A stretch of 64,000 nt of DNA from an uncultured Clostridium sp. (GTDB lineage Bacteria > Bacillota > Clostridia > Lachnospirales > Lachnospiraceae), in the NCBI GenBank assembly GCA_900547035.1, contig URFM01000007.1, forward strand, positions 1 through 64,000. The letters run 5' to 3'. A program made the position numbers and the translations under genes. A model generated the notes under the pieces. It worked only from the letters and a program-made list of their open reading frames with translations, was not told the DNA's origin and ran no database searches. Within the stretch, counting starts at the first letter, position 1. Each line of letters opens with the position of its first letter. Positions 16,216 through 24,358 of this stretch are shown piece by piece.

Positions 16216-16914
16216 TTACAGCCCCAAGCTCTCCATCCAGGCCGCCACATCTTCTTCCGAAGCTCCGGACCGAAATCTCATTCCTTCCAGCCACTCTCCT
16301 GTTCCTGCCATTTCAGCCAGCAGTTCGCCGCTTTCACCTAAGCCGGAGCTGGCAGAGGTGCAGAACGGAATCACCGTTTTTCCGGTGAAATCGTTTGCTT
16401 CTATAAAGGTATTAACCGGCCATGCGGCAATTCCCCACCATACGGGGTATCCTACGAAGATATTTTCGTACTCATCGAACCCTTCCACCGTCACAGCAGC
16501 CAGTTCCACATTCCTCAGACTCTCATCTCCATGCTCCAAAGACACGCGGCTGTTCTCATCATTATAATTCAAATCCTCATCTGTATAAGGGACAATAGGT
16601 TCTAATTCAAACAAGTCGCCTCCTGTTGTCTCCGCAATCACCTGAGCCACACGTTCTGTATTTCCTGTTGCGGAAAAATACACAACTAACGTCTTACCCT
16701 CTGTTCCCTCAGTGCTCACTTCCTCCGCACTGGCTTCTTCGGAAGTCGTTTCCTCTACTGTAGTCGCACTGCTTTCCGCCTCAGTTTCCGCTTCTGTTGC
16801 CGTCTCTGCTTCCTGTGTTGTGCTGCTTGTTTCCTCACTACCCGAACTGCATCCTGCCAGTATTCCAACTGTCATCATACATGCCGCAAGCCACAATAAA
16901 CCATGTTTTCTCAT
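16216..16914 (-). CDS. Flavodoxin-domain lipoprotein
   Basis: 232 residues. A lipoprotein signal peptide ends in the lipobox LAGCSS (Cys near residue 22). A low-complexity Thr/Glu/Ser linker (about 23-70) follows, then a flavodoxin domain: LVVYFSATGNTERVAQ (FMN phosphate loop), LFELEPIVPYTDEDLNY, IFVGYPVWWGIAAWPVNTF and VIPFCTSASSGLG. It is therefore an FMN protein anchored on the outer face of the membrane. It is closely related to the gene at 19971. The leader upstream contains an apparent promoter and a terminator-like hairpin, so its expression may be attenuated. Confidence 0.93.
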   Translation of the reverse strand: MRKHGLLWLAACMMTVGILAGCSSGSEETSSTTQEAETATEAETEAESSATTVEETTSEEASAEEVSTEGTEGKTLVVYFSATGNTERVAQVIAETTGGDLFELEPIVPYTDEDLNYNDENSRVSLEHGDESLRNVELAAVTVEGFDEYENIFVGYPVWWGIAAWPVNTFIEANDFTGKTVIPFCTSASSGLGESGELLAEMAGTGEWLEGMRFRSGASEEDVAAWMESLGL

Positions 16915-16995
16915 AATAGGTTATCCTCCTCTATCCTTAGTTTTCTAATCTTAACAATGTAAGCGCCTAAAAGACAGGCGCTAAGTGCTCATAAC

Positions 16996-17072
16996 AAAAA
17001 AAAGTAAGTGCGGAAGGAAAAGCTATTCCCAACTACACTTACATTATAAAAGCCAGAATTTAGTGTGTCTAA
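16996..17072 (-). promoter_or_regulatory. Promoter followed by terminator-like hairpin in the flavodoxin leader
   Basis: On the minus strand, TTAGAC (17067-17072), an 18-base spacer and TATAAT (17043-17048). Immediately after it, GTAAGTG (17042-17036) pairs with CACTTAC (17010-17004) and is followed by eight T (17003-16996). The hairpin may simply terminate the upstream glycosyltransferase transcript. Because it starts at the expected transcription start, it may also act as an attenuator for the flavodoxin gene. A second hairpin, AGCGCC/GGCGCT, follows at about 16960-16982. Confidence 0.55.
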
Positions 17073-17127
17073 TACTTGGTTTTTATGAAATCAAATGCTT
17101 TTCGGGCATGTTCTTCGTTTGCAGTTC

Positions 17128-18093
17128 TCATTCTTCCGGAAGGAATCCCTCAGACAGATAGATCTCTTTCAGCTGTCTCCCCACTGCCGGAAAGCTGCGC
17201 TCCTTAGCGGCTTTTCTTCCGGAACCAGTCAAATCCGGCAGCGTTTTATGCAGGATTCCGGAAATCATCCGCTCAAAATCTCCAAGGGTATCGGCCTTAT
17301 AAATGGACTCCTCCTTGGCTAGCCACCCGTCATAGACCGGAATATTACGGATAACGGCAGGAGTTTGACAGGCCAAGGCCTCCAGCACGACAATTCCTTC
17401 CGTTTCCTCTTCGCTGAGGAACGCGAACACATCCGCACCGCAGTAGGCGTCCCGAAGCTGTTCCTGCGTCACATAACCTGCAAAGGTCAGATTTTCCGGC
17501 GCGGCTTTGATGGCCTTTCTGACTTTCGCAGGAATCAGGCACGTCCTGGTATACCCAAACCAGAAAAATTTGATCCACGGCATCCTACGTGCCAGGGCAA
17601 TATAATCGAGAATTCCTTTTCTCTCAATCATGTGTCCCACCGAAATCACAACCGGGTCCTTCTCCGTCAAATGATACCGAGCCCGGAAAGCCGTTCTGGA
17701 TTCGGCACGAAAACAGAATTTTTCCGTATCGATTCCATTGGATACACTGTAAATCGGTTTGTGTATTCCATAACCTTCCAAAATCTCCCTGGAATACTCG
17801 GTGGGTGTCACAATTTCATCGCCGCGATTATAACAGAATATAATCCATTTCCGAAACAGAGGGGCGAACAGGTTGGCCCCACGGAAAGAGTTTTTAAAAT
17901 CTTCCATGGTCGAATGAGCATAATAGACTACCTTTGCCCCCCGGCGTTTCGCTTCAACGGCAGCCAGAGGAGAATCCGGCTCCACAAAGTATTTAACAGC
18001 AGGCTGTACAGCAGAATGGAAAATGGTTTTCCCAGCAAAATGACCGTCATAAATTTTTTCCACGACATTGTCGTAGTTCCTGCCAGATAGCAC
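17128..18093 (-). pseudogene. Family 4-type glycosyltransferase missing its N-terminus
   Basis: The open frame gives up to 321 residues. From YFVEPDSPLAAVEAKRRG the sequence is a clear GT-B glycosyltransferase of the clostridial group beginning VVYYAHSTMEDFKNSF. It includes VSNGIDTEKF, VISVGHMIERKG and the nucleotide-sugar site SEEETEGIVVLEALAC. About 70-100 N-terminal residues normally present are absent. The first residues of the frame are only a shadow of the overlapping TVP38 gene. The two coding homologies meet near 18000, so a deletion has fused them. The acceptor-binding N-terminal domain is lost and activity is doubtful. Confidence 0.75.
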
Positions 18094-18575
18094 AAAAAGT
18101 CGTCCGGAGCAACCGGGAAAAAAATTGCCAGAGCGAACAAGCGCTCAAAACGATTTTTATTTTCTGTCCATCCATCGTATTTTTGTAAAAATTCTTCTCC
18201 AAACAATCTTGGCAAAAGGGGCCTTCCACAGTTTTTGGCAAGAGCAAAGGCCAGCAGCGAGCCAATGCATATGCCTGCATAATTGTAAATGAATCCGTTT
18301 ACGGTTCCAAACAGGATGACTCCCGCCAGACAGCTGATTCCTCCCGGCAGAATCGGGAGAACCACCTGAACGGCCTGAATCAGGATAAAAATCACAGGGC
18401 CAGTGACCCCCAGTCTAGCAATTACTTCTTCCATGGCCTGCCGGGATGTAAACATACCGCTTTGAACTCCCCAAACCGCTATGGCGATGCAGGCTGCCAA
18501 AGCGCCCATTGACATCATCTGCAGTACGCTTTTTCCCGAAACCTTTCTCATTGCCTCATTTCCCAAGCTATTCAT
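17928..18575 (-). CDS. TVP38/TMEM64 (DedA-like) membrane protein, C-terminus replaced
   Basis: 215 residues with about five to six membrane helices. Family marks are VQVVLPILPGGISCLAGVILFG, GSLLAFALAKNCGR and FFPVAPDDFLCYLAGTTTMSWKKF. TVP38/DedA-type proteins act in membrane lipid or undecaprenyl-phosphate handling. After KPFSILLYSLLL the usual C-terminal helix is replaced by residues translated out of frame from the downstream glycosyltransferase (ending LKRNAGGQR). It overlaps that gene by 166 bases, the trace of a deletion. The catalytic core appears intact. It follows the PAP2 phosphatase by one base. Confidence 0.82.
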   Translation of the reverse strand: MNSLGNEAMRKVSGKSVLQMMSMGALAACIAIAVWGVQSGMFTSRQAMEEVIARLGVTGPVIFILIQAVQVVLPILPGGISCLAGVILFGTVNGFIYNYAGICIGSLLAFALAKNCGRPLLPRLFGEEFLQKYDGWTENKNRFERLFALAIFFPVAPDDFLCYLAGTTTMSWKKFMTVILLGKPFSILLYSLLLNTLWSRILLWLPLKRNAGGQR

Positions 18576-18576
18576 A

Positions 18577-19119
18577 TCACGGTCTCTTTCTTTCCTCTCG
18601 TGTGTGAAAAAACAGATCGGAGTTGAGCAGAGCCCCTACCGCCGCGCTGCAGACCGTCCCCAGCACAATTCCTCCGATGATATCGGTGGGATAATGTACA
18701 TAGAGGTACATTCTGGAAAATGCAATTAGTGCCGCCAGAATCAACGCCGGGATTCCGGCAGGATTTCCAGCCATAGCCAGGGCAACCGCAGCCGCAAAGG
18801 ATGAGGTGGTATGTCCGGAAGGGAAGGAATATCCGCCGGGAACCGGAATCAGCAAATCCAGCATCAATCCTTCATAAGGCCTGGGCCTCATAAACAGGGG
18901 CTTTAAAATATAATTGCTGGTGAGAGACCCCAGTTCCAACGAAAGCAGAAGCCATATCCCTGCTTTCCGGTATTTTTTGCTGAGGCAAAGGACAATGCCT
19001 GCAAGAATCCATATCCACCCATTGTCCCCCAGGGAGGTAATCCACACCATCAAGCGGTCCATCCATGGATTTCTTAAATGCGTCTGTATCCAGTCCAGAA
19101 TTGCCAGTTCATAACTCAT
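18577..19119 (-). CDS. PAP2-family phosphatase
   Basis: 180 residues with five to six membrane helices and the lipid phosphatase motifs: KPLFMRPRPYE (motif 1, KxxxxxxRP), PSGHTTSSFAAA (motif 2, PSGH) and SRMYLYVHYPTDIIGG (motif 3, SRxxxxxHxxxD). All catalytic residues are present. Such enzymes dephosphorylate undecaprenyl pyrophosphate or phosphatidic acid at the membrane. It heads an operon with the TVP38 protein and the truncated glycosyltransferase, an envelope-lipid module. Confidence 0.93.
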   Translation of the reverse strand: MSYELAILDWIQTHLRNPWMDRLMVWITSLGDNGWIWILAGIVLCLSKKYRKAGIWLLLSLELGSLTSNYILKPLFMRPRPYEGLMLDLLIPVPGGYSFPSGHTTSSFAAAVALAMAGNPAGIPALILAALIAFSRMYLYVHYPTDIIGGIVLGTVCSAAVGALLNSDLFFHTREERKRP

Positions 19120-19228
19120 GCCCGTTTCTCCTTCTATGGTAAATGATATTCAGGAATGAATACAGACTAGCATTTTGTTTTAACATTTTATATGTGATTT
19201 TTTAAATAATTTCTAACCTCTTTCCAGC

Positions 19229-19610
19229 TTAAATCCTAGCTCCGGTACTCTTGTCCCCACACGTTGATTCCGGTCTTTTCTTTTCGGCTCTGAGCTCACT
19301 AGCTTTTCCCCCACTTTTACTCACTATCCGCCCTCCTGTAAACATCTTCATCGGTTTTAACGCCGAAATAGCGCCATAGTTTCCTGTAAGATATTTTTTG
19401 CCAAAGCCTCATTTCTGCGCGCTTTATATTGCCGTCCTCATCTTTAAACTCAGCCAATGAATACAGTTATGACACTCCATCTTCGTTTTTATTGACCAGC
19501 CGGATTTCGTCTCTTCGCAACAGTTCATTAGAAAACTGCCAGATATCATGAGTAGTAAAGATAAGCTGGGCATTCTGCGTATTATCATGTCTATATAAAC
19601 CTGTCAATTT
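19229..19610 (-). pseudogene. Remnant of an AAA-family ATPase (abortive-infection type), C-terminal part
   Basis: Translating the minus strand in pieces gives NAQLIFTTHDIWQFSNELLRRDEIRLV, an in-frame TAA, then LYSLAEFKDEDGN. After a frame change comes LTGNYGAISALKPMKMFTGGR, ending at a TAA at 19229. These are the C-terminal motifs (Walker B/H-loop region THD and the tail YGAI) of AAA15-type ATPases found in defence loci. The rest of the gene is absent. The 110 bases to its left (19120-19228) hold no recognisable gene. Confidence 0.7.
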
Positions 19611-19613
19611 TTT

Positions 19614-19826
19614 TCTTTGTAATGCCACTTTCTCTGGCAAATTCTGTCAAAATCTTTCCGCATTTTTCCGGCTCAATCTCTGTGCATTTTTCAATATTTT
19701 TCAACAATCAAGAAACTGCAGCACCGGCGCATTTTCTTCTGTCATCCCTGGGATATCAATATCTCCGGTAAAAATAGGTTCTCCTGGAATATAATTTTCT
19801 TTGTCAATCGCATCTGATTTATTCAT
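19614..19826 (-). pseudogene. Disrupted small ORF of unknown function
   Basis: From ATG 19826 the frame reads MNKSDAIDKENYIPGE, stops after FLDC, and continues in another frame as NIEKCTEIEPEKCGK to GITKKKIDRFI. The join suggests one frameshifted gene of about 75 residues. I do not recognise it. It lies beside the ATPase remnant, downstream of a palindromic site. Confidence 0.35.
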
Positions 19827-19854
19827 ATTGTTTCCATCTACATCACTGTTTAAC

Positions 19855-19892
19855 AGGACATATTGTCCTATTAATATCCTACAATTGTCCTA
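19855..19892. promoter_or_regulatory. Palindromic AGGACA sites
   Basis: AGGACATATTGTCCT at 19855-19869 is a perfect dyad with a three-base centre. A further TTGTCCTAT copy lies at 19884-19892. It is an operator-like arrangement upstream of the decayed minus-strand genes. The cognate regulator is not visible. Confidence 0.45.
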
Positions 19893-19911
19893 TAAAATAT
19901 AGATTTATGCA

Positions 19912-19940
19912 GAAAAAAAGCAGGATGCCATGCACCCTGC
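19912..19940 (-). terminator. Intrinsic terminator of the second flavodoxin lipoprotein gene
   Basis: On the minus strand a GC-rich hairpin with GCAGG/CCTGC outer stem and TGC/GCA inner stem (19920-19940) is followed by seven T (19913-19919). Confidence 0.88.
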
Positions 19941-19970
19941 CCACATTTCTACATATTCTATTCCTGACAA

Positions 19971-20693
19971 TTACAGCCCCAAACTCTCCACCCAATCCAC
20001 TACATCCGCTTCATCAACACCGGACCGGAATCTCATGCCTTCCTGCCAGTCTCCCGTACCGGCCATCTCCGCCAGCAGCTGGCCGCTCTCTCCCAGGTTA
20101 GAGGAAGAGGAAGTGCAGAAGGGAATCACGGTTTTTCCGGTAAAGTCATTTGCCTCCACAAAGGTATCCACCGGCCAGGCGGCGATGCCCCACCAGATGG
20201 GATATCCGATCAGCACCGTATCATAATCCTCCCAGTTGTCCACCGTATCGCTCACCAGTTCCACATCCCGCTGGTCCGGATTGTCATGCTCCACCGTCAC
20301 TCGGCTGTTGTCATTGGTCCAGTCCAGGTCCTCGTCCGTATAGGGCTCTGTCGGCTCCAGCTCAAACAAATCTCCTCCTGTGGCGTTGGCGATATAGTTT
20401 GCCACCTCTTTCGTATTTCCGGTAGCAGAATAGTAGACGACCAGGGTCTTCCCCTCTCCGCCTGCCGCTTCCTGGGACGCGGACTCCTCCGCGGAGGTTT
20501 CCTCTGCCCCGGAAACGCTCTCCTCCGAGCCGGATTCCGCCTCAGTTTCCTCAGAAGCCGCTTCGGATTCCGCAGCTGTTGTTTCCGCAGCCGCAGCCGT
20601 CGTCTCCGCCGAACTGCTCTCTGAGGAACAGCCTGCCAGCATACCTGCGGCCAGCACCGCCGCCATCATACAAGCCAGTTTTCGGTTTTTCAT
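19971..20693 (-). CDS. Flavodoxin-domain lipoprotein (paralogue of 16216)
   Basis: 240 residues from ATG 20693, preferred over the in-frame TTG at 20702 because the AAGGAG site is then spaced correctly. The signal peptide ends in the lipobox LAGCSS. The linker is Ala/Glu/Ser-rich low complexity to about residue 80. The flavodoxin domain has LVVYYSATGNTKEVANYI, LIGYPIWWGIAAWPVDTF and VIPFCTSSSSNLG. It shares its length, domain order and most motifs with the lipoprotein at 16216. It lies downstream of a hydrolase and an esterase on the same strand, so the three may be co-transcribed. Confidence 0.93.
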   Translation of the reverse strand: MKNRKLACMMAAVLAAGMLAGCSSESSSAETTAAAAETTAAESEAASEETEAESGSEESVSGAEETSAEESASQEAAGGEGKTLVVYYSATGNTKEVANYIANATGGDLFELEPTEPYTDEDLDWTNDNSRVTVEHDNPDQRDVELVSDTVDNWEDYDTVLIGYPIWWGIAAWPVDTFVEANDFTGKTVIPFCTSSSSNLGESGQLLAEMAGTGDWQEGMRFRSGVDEADVVDWVESLGL

Positions 20694-20788
20694 AATCGTC
20701 AAATCTCCTTCCTTTTCTATCTCTTTTTTCTATCTTTTTCTCTTCTATGGTTCTGAACGCCCGGCTCCCGCCCTTTGCGGGAAGTCGG

Positions 20789-21574
20789 TCATTTCTCATC
20801 ATCGATCTGCTTCTGCCAAAATCTCAGTGCGTCAAATATCCACCCCTGGGCCACGGTACCCGTTCCAAGGCCAAACCCATGTCCCAGACCTTCATATACA
20901 TGAAATTCGGTGGGGATTCCCATGGAGTCTAAAATTTCCAGCCTCCGCCTCATGACTCTCCAGTCCGCGATGCCGTCCCGTGAACCCACACAGGCGTAGG
21001 TAGGAGCGTCCCGGCCGGAAACGGAGGTATATCCGGTATACTGCATTACCACCGCGGCGGCCTGTGAAATCTCCCTCCGTCCGGTAAACTGCCTCAGATA
21101 AGTCCGGTTTCCCAAAACCGCCGCCATCCTGGCCCCGGCGGAGCCGCCCCAGAGGGAATACCCCTCTTTTTTAATCTGAAGTTCTCCCGCGTGGTCCCAA
21201 ATCCACTCAATGGCCCGGGCCAAATCCTCATAGGGGCTGTCCGGCCGGTAAATCAGGGCAAATGCCTGATATCCCTGCCGGCCTGCCTCAAGCGCGTGGG
21301 GAAAACTATCGTGCATGGCGCCCACATAGTAAAATGCGCCTCCTGCGTTCATGACCGCGAATTCCTTTCCCGGTTTTCCCCGGAAGAAGAACAGGCCGGT
21401 ATCCCTTTTGGTCCCATCCGCCGCCATTTCCCTCTGAGTATAAATAGGGTAAAACACCTGCTCCCCTTCCAGAGCCCGCTCCTTCAGAGTATTGAGAATG
21501 TCCAGGGTCTTCTCCACCTGGATATGCGAATACCACAGATACACCTGACTGCTGCTGACCTCCTTCAAGGTCAT
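20789..21574 (-). CDS. Alpha/beta hydrolase, 5' end frameshifted
   Basis: The open frame from 21574 gives 261 residues of an alpha/beta hydrolase: FAVMNAGGAFYYVG (oxyanion region), SLWGGSAGARMAA (nucleophile elbow GGSAG), APTYACVGSRDGIA (acid) and GLGHGFG (His). Homology continues upstream of this Met in the same frame (NIQRWGDVIGDAAFKNFGRLLFPVYRPLSG) but no start codon is there. A well-placed ATG with AGAGGG lies at 21689, one base out of frame. An extra base in the run AAAAATTT (21672-21679 on the minus strand) would explain this. Either the gene is a pseudogene or the run is a slippage or assembly site. Confidence 0.8.
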   Translation of the reverse strand: MTLKEVSSSQVYLWYSHIQVEKTLDILNTLKERALEGEQVFYPIYTQREMAADGTKRDTGLFFFRGKPGKEFAVMNAGGAFYYVGAMHDSFPHALEAGRQGYQAFALIYRPDSPYEDLARAIEWIWDHAGELQIKKEGYSLWGGSAGARMAAVLGNRTYLRQFTGRREISQAAAVVMQYTGYTSVSGRDAPTYACVGSRDGIADWRVMRRRLEILDSMGIPTEFHVYEGLGHGFGLGTGTVAQGWIFDALRFWQKQIDDEK

Positions 21575-21714
21575 TTTCCCGGACAGGGGACGGTAAACGG
21601 GAAATAACAGTCTGCCGAAGTTTTTAAAAGCAGCGTCTCCGATTACATCCCCCCACCGTTGAATATTCGGTAAATTTTTCGAATTTCATACCGTCACCCT
21701 CTGTCCTTCAAACA

Positions 21715-23487
21715 TCAATACTCGTAGTCAGGAGCCAGCAGGGCCATCAGTTCCTGGTCATGATGGTAGACCACTTCCTGGACCGTGTCAAACATCATGG
21801 TAGCACCTTCCTCCCTGGTGTAGGCCGGCCACTCCATTTCCTCCGTGGAGGGATCCCCTGTCCTGGCAAAATTAATCCAGGCCTGGCTCATGGCGTCCTC
21901 AATCCTTCTGGCTTCCTCGCCTCCGCCAATCTGCATCACAGCCTTGTCAATGTTGTTGAATACAAAGGGAATCTCCGAGGTGTGGAAGGCCATAATGGTT
22001 CCGGGGAGGACCGGCGACTCCCAGTTGAACATGTAGGCGTAGACAGGGGCTCCGCCCTGGTCTGCCTTGTGGGACATAATCTTCAAAATCGGAAGCCGGA
22101 TCACCCGGGAATCCACATAGAGGGCGTCCGCCGCCGTCCGGTGAGGATAGGCCTTCAAAAACGCATCCACAATCTCATCGGTCTGGTCGCCATATTTTTC
22201 CTCCAGATGCTGCCTGGTCTCCTCCTCGGTCCAGGTGGTCTTGTTGTCATACTGGGTTTCCGCCTGATTGCTCATCAGGTCAACGGTCTCCCATTCATTC
22301 AAGTTAGAGCCAATCAGCAGGGGAATGTCCCGTCCTGCCTCCGCGAAGGAATCCTCCGTTACCGGGTCTGTGGGAAGGAAATCGCCGTCCACTACCGGTT
22401 CCCAGGACAGGGAATACCCGGAACCCAAAGCCGCCGGAATCTGGAATTCTTCTCCCGCCTGAGCCAGGGCCTCGTTGGATGCCGCGGTCAGCTCCTCGTA
22501 GGAAACGTTCTGCAGCTCGTCAATCCGGTCCGGGGTAATGCCAAGCTTCTCCAGGGTAAGCTCCGTCACCCGCTCGCTGGCGTCCTCAGGGGTGAAAATC
22601 ACGCCCATGGTTTCCGTCGCGCCGCTCTCCACAATTCCCTTGTGGAACAGGCCCTTGGCATAGGGGGATGTCATCAGGGCCAGCACTTTGGCGCCGCCGC
22701 CGGATTCTCCGAATACCGTTACATTGTCCGGGTCTCCGCCAAATTCCTCGATGTTGTCCTGAATCCACTGAAGGGCGTCAATGATGTCGGTCATTCCCAC
22801 ATTGGCGGAATTTTTGTACTGGTCCCCGTACTGGGACAGGTTCAGATGCCCCAGCACGTTCAGCCGGTGATTGACGGACACCACGACCACATCGCCCTTT
22901 TTGCTCAGATTCTCGCCGTCGTAATAGGTCTGCTCAATGGAAGAGCCGGTGGAAAATCCGCCGCCGTGGAGCCACACCATGACCGGACGTTTTCCCTCGT
23001 CCTGGATGCCCGGGGTCCAGATATTTAAGTTCTGGCAGTTATTGTCCATGTTGTCTCCTCCGGGAATATTGCCCGTAGCCTCCTGGGGAGAAATGGGGCC
23101 ATAGTCAAATGCCATCCGGACGCCCTCCCAGGGCTCCACCTCGTGGGCTTCCACGAACCGCTCATCCGCCTGGGCGTAGGGGATTCCATGATAGGTGTAA
23201 ATCCCATTGCTGATATAGCCCTGCACCTTTCCGGACTGGGTATCCGCCACCACGATATCCGGGCCTGCCTCCACGGTGGGGCCTGTCGTCTCCTCCCCGG
23301 AGGAAACATCAGCCTGGGACTGTTCGTCTCCCGCCGCCCCGGTCTCCTGGGAAGCTCCGTTTTCCTGTGCGGAAGTAGTTTCCGCTGCCGCCTGGGTCGT
23401 CCCGGCTGTATTCGCATTCTGACCGCAGCCGCCAATCATCGCCGCAGCAGTTCCCGCAATCAAAACACTCATCCATTTCTTTTTCAT
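21715..23487 (-). CDS. Type-B carboxylesterase lipoprotein
   Basis: 590 residues. A lipoprotein signal peptide ends with IGGCGQ (Cys near residue 21), and a low-complexity Ala/Thr/Glu linker follows. From residue about 80 a full-length type-B carboxylesterase/lipase domain follows: GIPYAQADERF, PVMVWLHGGGFSTGSS (oxyanion hole), VTVFGESGGGAKVLAL (Ser nucleophile in GESGG), a Glu/Asp acid and AFHTSEIPFVF (catalytic His). It should hydrolyse carboxylic esters outside the membrane. It is the likely first gene of an operon with the hydrolase and flavodoxin lipoprotein. A TATAAT box and the TGAACTGTTA motif lie 55-75 bases upstream. Confidence 0.95.
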   Translation of the reverse strand: MKKKWMSVLIAGTAAAMIGGCGQNANTAGTTQAAAETTSAQENGASQETGAAGDEQSQADVSSGEETTGPTVEAGPDIVVADTQSGKVQGYISNGIYTYHGIPYAQADERFVEAHEVEPWEGVRMAFDYGPISPQEATGNIPGGDNMDNNCQNLNIWTPGIQDEGKRPVMVWLHGGGFSTGSSIEQTYYDGENLSKKGDVVVVSVNHRLNVLGHLNLSQYGDQYKNSANVGMTDIIDALQWIQDNIEEFGGDPDNVTVFGESGGGAKVLALMTSPYAKGLFHKGIVESGATETMGVIFTPEDASERVTELTLEKLGITPDRIDELQNVSYEELTAASNEALAQAGEEFQIPAALGSGYSLSWEPVVDGDFLPTDPVTEDSFAEAGRDIPLLIGSNLNEWETVDLMSNQAETQYDNKTTWTEEETRQHLEEKYGDQTDEIVDAFLKAYPHRTAADALYVDSRVIRLPILKIMSHKADQGGAPVYAYMFNWESPVLPGTIMAFHTSEIPFVFNNIDKAVMQIGGGEEARRIEDAMSQAWINFARTGDPSTEEMEWPAYTREEGATMMFDTVQEVVYHHDQELMALLAPDYEY

Positions 23488-23540
23488 AATCGGTCCATCT
23501 CCTTCTTTATTAACCGTTTCTGCAGCAGTTCCTATTGCTC

Positions 23541-23561
23541 TGAACTGTTATCTACATTATA
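23541..23561 (-). promoter_or_regulatory. -10 box and TAACAGTTCA motif upstream of the esterase
   Basis: On the minus strand TATAAT (23556-23561) is followed after five bases by TAACAGTTCA (23550-23541), the motif shared with 53-62 and 24861-24870. No good -35 is seen. Confidence 0.4.
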
Positions 23562-23653
23562 GAAGGTTTTCTGTTTCCGGGGAATTTCCGTTTATTTAAC
23601 TGGTTAATACCCTTGGGTTATAACCCGGAAAACCATCGCAGCGGTTCCGCACT

Positions 23654-23687
23654 CAAAAAAATCCGCTGGAATCCAAATCCAGCGGAT
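23654..23687 (-). terminator. Intrinsic terminator of the flavoprotein gene
   Basis: A perfect 10-bp stem ATCCGCTGGA/TCCAGCGGAT (23661-23670 with 23678-23687), followed on the minus strand by a T-run. It lies 32 bases past the stop at 23719. Confidence 0.92.
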
Positions 23688-23718
23688 GATCGAGAACTGG
23701 TAACCTGCCTTCCGGAAT

Positions 23719-24336
23719 TTACCGAATAAAATTCGTCTGGCAGAAGGGCTCTTTCTCCGGAAGCCCATAGCGCTCCTTGCCAAGGGCGATGGAACGCATA
23801 AGAAACACCATATTTCTGGCCAGGGTCCGCATTCCCTGCAGTCCCTCGCCGTCCCCTGCGGCTTCGCCGATTTCCCTGCCGTGGATGCTGTTCCAATACT
23901 GACCGGAGGCCACAGGCATACCGCAAATGGTAAAATACTTGTTCAGCTCGTCAAAGGTAGCGGAAAGTCCTCCTCTTCTGGCCGCTACCACGCAGGCTCC
24001 CACCTTCATGGTCTTGTCAAAGGGAGTGCTGAAGAACAGACGGTCCAGGAAGGAAACCAGCGTTCCGTTGGCGGAAGCGTAGTAAACGGGGCTTCCTACT
24101 ACCAGAGCGTCGCATGCCTCGAACTTGGGCGCGATTTCATTGACACAGTCGTCAAATACGCACTTGCCTTTCTGGGCGCAGGCACGACATGCGATGCAGC
24201 CCCGCACCGGCTTGTTTCCCACCTGCACAATCTCACATTCCACACCTTCCTGGAGGAAAACCTTCTCCATTTCCTTCAAAGCAAGATAGGTGTTTCCCTC
24301 CTTGTGAGGGCTTCCGTTAATCATTAATACCTTCAT
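23719..24336 (-). CDS. Iron-sulfur flavoprotein-like NADPH-dependent FMN reductase
   Basis: 205 residues with a flavodoxin-like fold: MKVLMINGSPHKEGNTYLAL (FMN phosphate loop), a cysteine cluster GCIACRACAQKGKCVFDD that resembles the iron-sulfur flavoprotein motif, GSPVYYASANGTLVSFLDRLF and a C-terminal helix. It is cytoplasmic, with no signal. It is a single gene with its own terminator, upstream (in transcription) of the esterase group. It probably reduces flavins, quinones or nitro compounds. Confidence 0.92.
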   Translation of the reverse strand: MKVLMINGSPHKEGNTYLALKEMEKVFLQEGVECEIVQVGNKPVRGCIACRACAQKGKCVFDDCVNEIAPKFEACDALVVGSPVYYASANGTLVSFLDRLFFSTPFDKTMKVGACVVAARRGGLSATFDELNKYFTICGMPVASGQYWNSIHGREIGEAAGDGEGLQGMRTLARNMVFLMRSIALGKERYGLPEKEPFCQTNFIR

Positions 24337-24358
24337 GTCTCATCCTTCTTTCTTTGCT

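Noticed and set aside
21760-23028. Plus-strand 422-codon open frame opposite the carboxylesterase
   Set aside because: Antisense to a complete type-B esterase with catalytic motifs; composition and lack of domains mark it as a shadow.
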